DNA of 64,000 bases from contig NC_087076.1 in assembly GCF_026151205.1 (NCBI RefSeq), positions 4,859,902 through 4,923,901 on the forward strand, written 5' to 3'. Numbering within the stretch: the stretch's first letter is position 1; every line of letters begins with the position of its first letter. The stretch is from Bolinopsis microptera (taxonomy: Eukaryota; Ctenophora; Tentaculata; Lobata; Bolinopsidae). This document shows, one piece after another, positions 1-11,400 of this stretch. Under the pieces are notes generated by a model. That model was given only the letters and a program-made list of their open reading frames with translations. It was not told the origin of the DNA and did no database searches. Both the position numbers and the translations under genes were made by a program.

Positions 1-131
1 TATGCAAACTTAGTCCGAGGAGGTGTTCTAGCAAATGTCCACGCTGTCTTGTTGTTTACGTAAGCCGCTGTGCGTGACATTGTTAAGAAGTAAAAGACGC
101 GCATTGCGCGCGCGATGTTTTGGTCATTAAA

Positions 132-642
132 AAAAATGACCCTCCTCGGCCGAATGACCCTCCTCGGCCACGTGAGTATGGTTTTTATTTAATTTTAAAA
201 ATGACCCTCCTCGGCCATGGCCGAGGAGGGCCATTTCTTGTTTGGCCCTGCCCGGCCATGGCCGAGGAGGGCCATTTTTGTCATATTGTTTGGCCCTGCT
301 CGGCCATGGCCGAGGAGGGCCATTTCTTGTTTGACCCCGCTCGGCCATGGCCGAGGAGGGCCATTTTTTTCATATTGTTTGGCCCTGCTCGGCCATGGCC
401 GAGGAGGGCCATTTCTTGTTTGGCCCCGCTCGGCCATGGCCGAGGAGGGCCACTTTTTTCATATTGTTTGGCCCTGCTCGGCCATGGCCGAGGAGGGCCA
501 TTTCTTCGTCATATTGTTTGGCCCTGCTCGGCCATGGCCGAGCAGGGCCATTTTTAAAAAATGACCCTCCTCGGCCGAATGACCCTCCTCGGCCACGTGA
601 GTATGGTTTTTATTTTATTTTTAAAAATGACCCTCCTCGGCC
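132..642. repeat. Palindromic minisatellite with 41/48-bp alternating units
   Basis: Eight copies of the palindrome GGCCATGGCC (core CTCGGCCATGGCCGAG in most) start at 213, 254, 302, 343, 391, 432, 480 and 530. Spacing alternates 41, 48, 41, 48, 41, 48, 50, so the true unit is an 89-bp higher-order repeat. The array is bracketed by direct repeats of about 85 bp (132-216 and 557-642) that carry three copies of TGACCCTCCTCGGCC. Adjacent GGGCC/GGCCC arms let each unit fold into a hairpin. Long open frames cross it only because the repeat lacks stops; I do not regard them as genes. Confidence 0.9.
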
Positions 643-654
643 ACCATACAATAC

Positions 655-960
655 AATGAAATCGCTGCATTTTGTATTTATAAGTCATTATGCATAATTA
701 AATTACATATATTCATATGCGAAGCTTGGCTAGGCTTTGGGCTGACATAATGAAGCAATTTAATTATTGGACGAGTGACGAGAGCAACTTTTGGCGTTAC
801 CTGGGGACCTCATATCAGGCTATCATGTTCATAAACAGAGATTATGTGGAATGACAGGCTGAGCGCGGCCCAGTAACATTTGGCGACGTTTGACTACAAG
901 TATTAATGGCAGCGTTTGATCGAACATCCGGTTTCAGCCCCCTCCCCTCCCCTAGACCCC
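655..960. repeat. Diverged copy of the foldback MITE at 1206-1465
   Basis: Shares a left block (AATGAAATCGCTGCATTTTG, then TATGCATAATT and CATATATTCATATGCG) and right blocks (GACGAGAGCAACTTTTGGCG, GGCAGCGTTTGATCGA, GGTTTCAGCCCC) with the better-preserved copy about 0.55 kb downstream. It is an older copy of the same short element; no coding potential seen. Confidence 0.6.
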
Positions 961-1205
961 TAGCCTGTGGTCAGGTACTAACCATGTCATGTCAAAGCGA
1001 AAACGTTGCATTTGGCACTGCGTAGCAATTGTATTGCAGTATCTTCGAGATTTTTCTAAAAGAGCACTCAAAACTTGTCCGTCATACATTGTATGTTGTA
1101 TGACCCGCCGCCCACGAGTGCGCGGCTCCCCCTTTATCATAGAAACACTAAAGTGGGGGTCACAACGTGATACAACTCAAAACTATAATTCAAATTAACT
1201 TAAAC

Positions 1206-1465
1206 CACAGGGGGGCTGAAACCAGGTTTTCGATCAAATACTGCCATTTGTAGCCAAACGTCGCCAACAGTTGCTCTCGTCCAATGAAATCGCTGCATTT
1301 TGCAAGTCAGTATGCATAATTGATAATTGAATTACATATATTCATATGCGGAGCTTGGTTTACATAATAAAATGCAGCGATTTCATTGGACGAGAGCAAC
1401 TTTTGGCGACGTTCGGCTACACATGGCAGCGTTTGATCGAAAACCTGGTTTCAGCTCCCCCTGTG
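1206..1465. mobile_element. Foldback MITE with about 97-bp inverted arms
   Basis: Arms 1206-1301 and 1369-1465 are near-perfect inverted repeats (outer end CACAGGGGGAGCTGAAACC, inner end CGCTGCATTTT) around a 67-bp AT-rich spacer. No open frame spans it. Structure and size are those of a non-autonomous DNA transposon; superfamily unknown because the target duplication was not resolved. Confidence 0.75.
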
Positions 1466-1804
1466 AAACCGATGTATTTTTGGACTCTAAGGCTAAAATG
1501 CGAGATATTGGCGCGCAAAAAACTATATTTCGAATTTTGATCACGCGCACAATATAACCGTATAAGAAAGTTTACTGGGCGGTGCTCAGCTTGTCATTCC
1601 TCCGAATTTAATTTTTATTCTATATGATTATGATTAACATAACTATAATAGCCTGCGATCGGGGGTCCCCAGGTAAGACTAAGGGTTAAAGTTGTGGGTA
1701 AGGGTTATGGCCGGATAGCTTCGGGGTTAGGATTAGGGTTTATTTAAATTGTAAAACTGTTTTGTACGGCTGCAAAACCATAAACAATAAAAACCAAAGT
1801 CTTA

Positions 1805-1918
1805 ACGGATGATACTCGTAAAATATTTGTTTCGAATTATATTAAGACCGTCGACGAGTCTAACTCGGCGCGCATCGGCCTGGTAGGTTATAAACCTACA
1901 ACCAAAGTCACGTGAAAT
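1805..1918. repeat. Two-hairpin dispersed repeat, copy 1
   Basis: Matches the copy at 2547-2665: a GATACTC lead, then a hairpin built on CGACGAGT/ACTCGGCG, then GTAGGTT-loop-AACCTAC, ending near a GTCACGTGA motif. Both stems persist despite substitutions elsewhere. No family recognised. Confidence 0.5.
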
Positions 1919-2546
1919 TGTTGGGCTAGCGAATTAATAAGATCAGCCCCCTATTTGCCGGACGTCCTAAGTAGATGGCCCTTAGCCTAAACGAGATCAT
2001 TAATCATCACATGTCACAATGACAATCAACAATATAAATTTTAATTATAAGCCCATTTTGCTTCTAACTATCTAATTGCGATCGATCTTGTTCATTGTTA
2101 CTATTTTTACATGATGCTGGATTGAAAGTCGAGCCTTTTTCAGCGTATACGGATTTAGGATATATAACAAAATAAACACGCTCAAGTTGTATGTTGTATA
2201 ATTGAAAGTAGAAATTGTTAGAGCACTTTGCACAATACTGTTATACTTATAAAGCATAATGATATCATTCTGAAATAAATAGTATGAGTGATGATAAATC
2301 TGCATTCTAAAACTAAAATGTTACGTTCAACTTGAAATAATAATAATAATAACATGCATTATATGCAAGAAAATAGTTAAGATTAAAAAACGATTAACTT
2401 ATTCATAAAATGTAACACAATTATTTCGAAACCGTCTTCAAATTTAACTAAATTTAAACATGAATTGTGAGCAAATATATCAATTATTATTTTATTTGCC
2501 TCACGCTGTAGGCCCGCCGCGCGGCTGTATTGCGGCTTTCGCCCTT

Positions 2547-2665
2547 AACGGGTGATACTCTGTTCCATATATTGGACCGTCGACGAGTCCAACTCGGCGC
2601 ACGTCCTGGTAGGTTGTAAACCTACAACTTTCGCCCCCACTATAACTAAGTGAAATGACAATGGG
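2547..2665. repeat. Two-hairpin dispersed repeat, copy 2
   Basis: Second copy of the repeat at 1805-1918, with the same CGACGAGTCC/AACTCGGCG stem-loop followed by a 7-bp stem with a 3-nt loop (GTAGGTTGTAAACCTAC), then GGGGGTCACGTGATAC. The flanks (1.9-2.5 kb) are AT-rich and show no gene. Confidence 0.5.
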
Positions 2666-2824
2666 GGTCACGTGATACAAAATATTTCTTTGTTAATCAA
2701 ATGAGCGGGATATAAATGAAATATCTCTTTTCATTCAAGAGCAATCCTTGCAACGATAGTGGAGCAGACATTTTTAATCGCATTCAAATAACGAAAAACA
2801 CAATCAACAATTATAACCAATCAG

Positions 2825-5074
2825 TTAATTCTCTCTGATAGGTTCCCCCTCCGGCTCACAATCCTCCTCCTTTAAGCAATTTAAACACTCTGCAGTCAGC
2901 TCTTTAGCACGAACTGTGTCGTTAGGATCGAACATGGTGGCAATGTCAAGGTTAAGGAGCTCCGACTGTAGTCGACTCTCTTTGATCTGATCATCCAACT
3001 CCAACATAAGTTGTTGTAGTTCGTCCAGTTTCTGGAGTTCTTCACAATAATTAAGTGGTTCCTGGGTGTCATTAGTTCGAGAAGTTGAGGACATACCGAC
3101 TGGAAAATAGAGGTTATTAAGCGTGGGCTAGACTAAAAACAGTAGTACTAGTAGAAATAACAAAATTCAGTACTATTAGAATAAAATGGAACAGTTCGTG
3201 GTCATGAAAGTAAAACACGCCTTCACCGTAAAAATAAGACTTATGGAGATTTTAACCAATCTAGTTTACAAACACGCAAATATTACTATTCTCAAAAAAA
3301 TTTTTACAATATTTAAATCGAAACTTTAACTAATGACTAATCCATCAATTGAGAATGAGTTAACAGAGTAATCGAAAGACGTTACTAATTAGGGCGAAAT
3401 ATCCATTAATTTCCCTATTATACTACTAATATTACTAATAGCATCAAATCCAATGGATCGATGTCCGCGCGAAAACGTTGCACTTGGCACTGCGACAAAA
3501 ATCAGTTCGATCATGATTAGGACCTCAACTTTCGAATTCTTCGTAAGTCATTCGCTTGACTTTCACTGATGTCTGTCTGACAATGTTCATAGTGCATTCT
3601 CTGCTAAGCTTGCAGTGCACTGCGGCAGTGAGAGCTTTATATGTTTGTTGGGCGGATAGGTCAGGCCCATTTAGACGAAGCAGGCACACTATGTTCTAGG
3701 TTCCTCCACTGTTTCTTCCTGTCGGGCAAATTACATCAGTTCCTGAATTATGAATTCATAATATTGCCGATCTGTAAATAAGCTTTTCCTACGCAGCAAT
3801 AAATCTATAATTTTAGCAACATTGTGCCAGCCGTCTGTACAATGTACATTGCTGACTTTTTATTGTGAGGCTCATGGTAGACAGTGGCGTGCACGAGCGA
3901 AGGTCTTCAGTCAGAAATTGAACAAATCCTCATGCGAAATGATGTGCGGTATATTAACGGTTCAATCCTCTGAGAGATTTTATGTACTATTCTTGATTAC
4001 ATATTCTTTGTTTTAGTAACATTAAAAGTTATTGTGATAAGTATAAACCAACCTTAGTCTTTTCAAACCGACGAGCTATCAAAGTTAGAATATTTTGTCT
4101 TTCTGACGTGGACAAATTTTCCACTATTCTGTCGGACAATAAAGCATTCATGTACTGGAAAATGCTTCCAACAGAACTATCCTGAAGCAAATGTATTCGT
4201 TAGAACAGCAAAGAAACGAAAAAGTTTGAACATTCCACTGGAAATTGTTTTTCGTTTAAAAATTAACAAATCGAACCTCACTTTTTATCATTTCAGAATC
4301 ATCCACCGTCTCAAGATGTTCCCCCGACTCCAGATGTTCCTGTCCTAGTTTAGTGACCTTACCTTCTGTCATTTTAATATCGTCCAAATCAACTGACTCT
4401 AGACTTTCTTCATCGGTAACGTCACAAACTTCCATTTTAATTGCGTCCAAATGAACAGAGGATGAGCTTTTGTGTTCAGTAGAATCGAGTGTACAGACCA
4501 AAACCTAAAGTTTGGGAATTAAAATGTGCTCTATTTCAGAAAATTCATTACAGTGAATCAAGCATGTTGTCAATAATAACTGACAAAAATGTAAGATCTT
4601 GTTTACCAACTCACCGTCTCTGATATACTAGGTGTCGGACAGTCGTCAGGAAGGTCGGACACTTGACTTCCAGTTCCCTCAGAGAGCATCTCAAGGGGAG
4701 AAAGGCGTTTTCCGATGTTGGTATAAACGACAATTTCAGGATCTGACTTTACTGAAAGATTGTAAATTTACTATAAAACTGGTGAAAATGATGTTCCGAT
4801 AAATGGTAGCAGTATTAATATGTTCAGAGGATAATTTGGTGGCAGTTTACAATGATGAGAATTCAACAAAGCGGGGAAAGAATGGTACTGCGAATTTTAG
4901 AGAAAAAGTCTGTCAAGCAAGAATCACTTTACCTTTTGGCGATCCTTCATCAGCAAAGAGCGAACCTTTCTTCCTACCACAACGACGGTCGATGCAAATA
5001 CTTATAATTGCCAGTATAAACCCAAACACAGCCCCTCCTCCAAAAGACAAGGCTATGATTGTACCTGTATCCAT
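2825..5074 (-). CDS. Putative single-pass membrane protein, unknown family
   Basis: Exons read on the minus strand: 5074-4933, 4751-4615, 4504-4277, 4181-4053 and a last exon ending at 2825 (starting at 3099, or near 3055 if an internal acceptor is used). Phases agree across the first four junctions; the join to the last exon is uncertain. The protein opens with a short N-terminus and one hydrophobic segment (about residues 5-26, IIALSFGGG...LAIISI) followed by basic RRCGRKK, so the N-terminus is probably outside. The long acidic tail contains a VVYTNIG tyrosine motif, a repeated LDxIKM block and a helical C-terminus rich in L, E and Q (probable coiled coil). No signal peptide is visible, so an upstream exon could be missing. 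It lies about 0.4 kb downstream of the channel gene on the same strand. No homologue recognised. Confidence 0.6.
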
Positions 5075-5491
5075 TTTCACTACGGTGAAAAAGAGTGTTT
5101 AAATACAAAATACAAATGGGCAAAAAAAGAATCTGAAATGAGATTTCGGCGAAAGACTAAGATATTTCCCGCTGAGTTATCATGATGTATTCTTATTAAA
5201 ATTATATATTATCATATTATAAATACTATATATTCCTGACTAAAATTGCAAGTTTTCTCCATTTCAAAATCAGAATATCATTCAAATATAACTGTACAAC
5301 TACAATCAAACTAAATTACAACATCTGTAACCAACAATATTCAATAATCAACTATAATGTAATGTAAGCAAGATTTGTAATAAAAAACTTTGAATTATTA
5401 ACGTATTACCTAAGTCCTAACATCGAATCTTAGAAAAAAAAAAGAGAAATGTTTCTGTCATTAGAATAACAGTTGGTTTCTTATTTTAATT

Positions 5492-8400
5492 TTACTTTTC
5501 AAATTTACTTTCAGCAGCCTTTAGTAGCTCGTTTGCCTGTTGCAATATTAGTTTTGTGTTGCTGTCAAATTTGATTCCTGGTGAAAGAAAGGCGTTAATA
5601 TATTAACCACATAATTGGGGTGTCTTACGAAACATTGTAGTCGTGGAATCAATTCAAAGTTAAGAAACTGTCCAATCAAAAAGAGTTCCTGTTAACTAAT
5701 GATTTACAGTATCTTTCGTTTAGTTTTGAATGAGGTGATTCGTCAAAATTCGAAGTGATATCATAGAATTGTTAATTACGTACTGATGCGATGGCTGCAT
5801 ATAATACCTGAATTTCCATCCCCAGTTTGAGCCCTTTTCTTAGATAGATCATAGTAATACTGTTTAGGATCTGTAACTTTGTTCTGTATCTCCTCAACAA
5901 TGGAGTCAGGCGCGAGAGTTCGTTGGTTTTCAACATATCTTACGAGATCATCAGGCGTATCCTCGGTCTAAAATATTATCGAAGTTAATTTTCACTTTCT
6001 GACAACGTTCACAATGTATTCAATTAAATGTAGAATAGGAGTTTTCGATGTCGCACTGTTTGAGATTAAATTAAGGTATTATATAATCAAGAGGCTTGCA
6101 TATGAAAATATCTAGGTACGTATCATATATTAGGTATCATGCATTATGCGTGTAATTCAAAATACACCGCGCGCGGCATACTGTGAAGTTTATGTTAAGG
6201 TAAATATGAAATTTTGTACTTTTATTTAATTTTGGATGAGTTTGACGGAGCGCAAGAGCAGATTCCTAGTTAGACAAATTATAATATTATATGTCTAATT
6301 ATCAGATTTGCCCGCTTTCATAGCTAAAAAGCGATCACTATCAGGATCAGGACTAAAACGCTATAGAAATTATCTAATATCCAAATATAATCATGAACGT
6401 TACCTAAATCCCGAGGACTATTACCAAATTACATATTACCTAATTCAGCAACGAAAATATATTCGTTATTTAGCTAAATTAATAATGTTTTATGGACCGG
6501 TTCTTGGATATAGAACAAAATTGGTTCATTAATAGCTAAATTAGGAAGACATCCAATGACAGACCAATATAACATTTGGCATATTCGATGTGTTTTTAAA
6601 AATCGTACAGAATAAATCACACATAAAACTTACAAAAAGAGCAGTTTTTGAGCTGAGTTCGTAAGAAATCTTCAATTTTTCCGCCCAAATGTCCCAATAA
6701 TCGGGAAAGAGAATCATAATCTCGTTTAAACTCTCGTGAGACAACACCTCAAACTCGCAGTAAGTCAGTGCTTGTACGTTGGCTTTGGATTTTCTTCCCG
6801 TTCTTGTAGGCCAGAAACTCTCCCCAAATACATCGCCAGAAGCTGAGGTAAATTAAAACTCTTTTTATGAGATAACTAGAATTTCTAATGCGAACTTTTA
6901 ACATGTTGTTTATTTGTCTAGCAAAGTAGCATGATTCTGTCGTGCCACACATACAATATATGTACTAGGCAATACGAAAAGAAAATACAATTTCAGGTAG
7001 GCTATTTTGTGTTTTAGTTGACGCTGGGAAGTCTCAAATATTGAACCGGTAAAAACACTAACTTAAAACCCCGATGAGCTTGTCATTCTTGATGACCTTA
7101 ATGTGACCGCGGATAACAAAGTAAATCTCCCCCACACAATCTCCAGAATGGTAGATCATGTCACCAGGGCAGAGTGTGAAGCGCTGCAAGCGCTCACTCA
7201 GCGCTCTCTGGCACCCAATACTGGCCTCTTTTAGCACTGGCCACTGTTTTAGGAGCAAATCGTGGATGTACAGGAAACAATCCTCACGCAACCCTTTCGG
7301 CCACGATTCCATAATCTGAAAGATTAAAGTGGGTAAATGCAAAATTCTAACCGCAATGTTTCGTGACGATCTACAAAAATTGATATTTCAACGACCTTGG
7401 TAAGTTGGTATGATGCAAACAGAGCAGAAAAATGAACTCACCTCACTTGCGACAACACCTTTTGTTGTATACCAATGATTGTAGAAGAAATCTTCCATCC
7501 TGCTGGCAAGTGACTCCGGAAACTTGTGCACATGGATAAAATCAATCAGTTCCGTTTGTCGCTCGTTCAATTCAGATGTTTGCTGACTGATACGATGGAT
7601 GATACTTGCAACGTAACCGAATATGGTGGCGTACATCAGAGCTGAGAGTAAGGTTTTTATGAGTTTCTACTTTTAAGATATTATTGTGTAATCTATTGTG
7701 TAAGTCATACATGTAAAATAGTATAAATACCGGAGGACTATATTATGAGAAACTTACCACCGACCACCATGAGGCAGATACTGTAGACCCTCTCAAAATG
7801 TAGCTGTGGGGCGGCGTTGCCAAACCCTACGGTACTGAGAGAGGTGAAGGAGAAGTAAAGGCATGTCAGGTACACTTTAGGGATGGACAATCCTGAATCA
7901 TAGTTATCTGAAATGCAGTATTCTGGTAACTTGTCGACTAACGCGTTGAGACACCTTATTGTAAGATACTGAGAGTGACTCATTATCTTATGAAACGTTC
8001 CAAAATGAAACTTAATGAAAACAATTTAAAGGTTGGTAAGTGGTTACTTGTACTTACATTTGCCGACAGCGTATCTATCAAATGGCAGCGTTTTATCATA
8101 GCTCCCGACGTTAGCTGGATCCTGTGAATTCTCAACAAACTTGTATAACCATCCGTCTTTGTGGATCAGGTTGTTTTTACCTGGTTATAATACCAGGTAA
8201 TAATAATATTATATAGTATATAATAAATACAATCACAAAGCTAATAAAAGTTTCACTGACAATATTGACTGGTCTAAAAACTATTTTGATACAATATACA
8301 TATTATACAAATTTAACTATTAATTAATTGCTAAGATTATGTTTGCGTTTCATTGCTCAACAGCTGTTCGAAGGATCAAATTTAAGATTAATTAAAGGAC

Positions 8401-11400
8401 GGTTGAAAAATAAGACAAACAAAATATAAATATGTTTTACCAATAGCAAACCATCCGCATGCAATAAAATGAGCGAAGACGACGAAAATAGCCATCATGA
8501 AAATAAGAGATGAGAAACCAGAGGACATGTAATAGCTACTGTTGCGAACTATTCTGAATACTCTCAATAACGCTATCGCTTTCAGGAAATACAGAAAGGA
8601 GTCCTGGAACATTATTGTGATAGCTACATCTGCTAAAATTGAATAGCGTTCAGAGTAAATTTGAACGGACAATTTCTTTTAGAAATACATTTAAAATACA
8701 CATTTAAAATACGATCAAATATCATCTTTCAAATAATGATAATAATTTGGAAACTAACATCTTGTAGACCTCCAATCCGGATGAATAGCTCCCACGGTAT
8801 CGCAGCCATGAAGTCGATCAGGAACCAGGATTTTAAGTATGTTTGAAAGATGTGTTTGATGTCAGATATGACGACTCCGTCATCGTTAATGAAGGTTGTG
8901 ATGCAGGAGAAAAGCACGTCAAATATGAAAAGAAGCTCACACACCAACGAGAGCTGAGAATGGGTTATTAGTATTATTGATTGGGCGACATCTGTCCGAC
9001 AGCGACATCTGTCCGAAAGCTGAATTAGGGATTTCGGACAGATGTCGCTGTCGGACAGGAGTCGTTTTTGGCGACATCTGTCCGAATTTCAGATCATATT
9101 GTAATTTCGGTTCACATTCGCATTTCACAAGCTCACAGGTAATCTCGTGACGTTCTAAAGCTGATGTGATCCCTTAAGATCTGATCCATCGATACGTGAT
9201 TGACTAGTTGAGAACAGGATCGTGCTAGCCGTACCCTAACAAGCTGTCGATCACATCAAAGGACATGAGTACATATAGGACAGCAGTATGAAGATCACTG
9301 GAAAAACGACGACCCTCTACCGCAACCTGTTCGAGGAGATAGACACCTGGGCTTCTGGGGGCTACCAAACACAATCCATCCTCATGGACTACGAGCTTGC
9401 CATTCACAACGCAGTTGCTTTCGTGTGGCCCTCCACTACCAGACGAGGATGTATCTTCCACTACAAGAAAGCCCTCCTGAAGCATGTTAAGCAGACCAAC
9501 ATCTGGGAGGAGTACCTGACTCCAAACTCTCCTGTTCGGGATTTCTTCGCGATGACTGGAGCTATTGCCTACGTACCGGAGACTGACGTCCCTCGAATCT
9601 GGACACCTGAAGCCCCTCCTTCCTATAGACATGGCTGAGTTTGCTTCATACTACGAAAACACTTGGATCGGGACATCAACCACCAATCCTAACTTCGCAA
9701 GTTAGGATTGGTGGTTGATTGCCTTAAAGCAGAACAAGCCCTTACAGACGTGAAGAAAACCAAAAGAGACGGGCGGGAACTACCTGAGCCACGTGCACCC
9801 AAATGGATCCGTTATGATCGACAACTTCAGAGAATTGTAGATGATTACGACAACTACAGCAACCCTATGGATTTCCTTAAAGCTATCGGAAATTTGACTA
9901 TGCTTTAGATTTGATTCTGTGATATTGTATTATATTGAATTGATTTATAACATTTAAATAACATTGAAACTATTGTCCAATTTATCGACATCAAATTAAA
10001 ATAAACTGTGGTAGTAAACTATGGCTCAGATCATATCTCAAATTGGACATGTTACGTATACAATTTAGCAAGTAACAGTTTAGATCATGTCTCTAATTGG
10101 AAATGTGTCGTATTGAAATCAGGTCACAATTTCGGACAGATGTCGTTTTTTTCTGGTACCCTGATTCGGACAGATGTCGCTTTCGGACAGATGTCGCTGT
10201 CGGACAGGAGTCGTGTTACCAGTATTATTATAGGGAGGTGTAAAGTTTTAGTAATAAGAAATGTACAAAATTGTACTGAACATATAGTTTATTTCTGATT
10301 TTAACTTAAATAAATTATTTGTATAATAATGCTTATGTCTTTAAGATTACTTACAATCCATTCTTGCTCAAACAGGGAGCCCTTAGCCGACCCTTTGTTC
10401 ATGTCACTGCAGTCAGCCATGGTAGTGTTCATCGGTGAGGTACATGGAATACGGAAGGAAAGCTCGAATGGTATGTTAAATATGGCCCAGATAACAGAAT
10501 ACAAGACCAGCCAATCCCAAAACAATTTAGGTGCATTGTCGTGGATAATCAAAAAAAATTGTTTGTTATCTTTCTCAAATTCTTCTCGAATCGTAGTCGC
10601 CATTTGAATCGCTTTGGGCACAAAGTTATCGTTCATTATCATCTCTTTTCCTTCGTCAATTCCACAGTTGAACAAGCCAGACAAAATTTCTGTAACGTTT
10701 TTTTTCTTGGTGGTTACATCGACTCCAAAATGTTCGGCACTGTCCATCTCGTCGGTGGTTACAAGAACATAACGAGCTTTTGAGTGCTTTGGTAGTGTCA
10801 GTACACTCACCATTGAGGATACTGTCTTCTCTGGTGAAAAGATAAAATATTATATTTTAGGATTGATATGAATGGCACTGTTATTTAAAGCACACAGCAG
10901 TTAGTGGCCAGACACTCAAGCATAATATCCCAAAGTTAAGCATCAAACAGGAGCATTTTCTGAAGAGTTATATAATATGTACCTAGCTTTAGGGATGATA
11001 GTAAAGCTATTGTACAACAGTCATATTATAGGATCCCCAATAAACCTGCAAACCTTTACCAACTCACTATGTCCTTCTTTATAGAGGGTGTACTCTTTGT
11101 AATGATGCCCAACCTCCTCTTTCATTGTTTTCTCTAAATTCGAAACAAAATCTGCCCTGGTGGATTCACCAACTAACATCGGCAACCGTCCATCTTTCAG
11201 GAATATCTGAAATTTTGGATGGAAATTGTGATCTGACTGTGGTCTAAAGTCTTATGCCCATGTCCGGGGTAGAAAAGAAAAATGCTACTCGATGATAATT
11301 ATAACTAAATTTATTTTCAGGTACAGTCGGTTGTTCCTACACCCCTGGGTTGGTATCTATCTAAATATATTGCAAACCTGTTTTCTCGAGTATTTCCAGT

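Noticed and set aside
120-697. Overlapping open frames of 70-145 codons on both strands
   Set aside because: They run through the GGCC-rich minisatellite in several frames at once; repeat composition, not coding, explains them.
6308-6532. 74-codon plus-strand frame (KKRSLSGSGLKRYRNYL)
   Set aside because: It lies in the channel's intron 12, has no splice or homology support and is AT-rich by chance.
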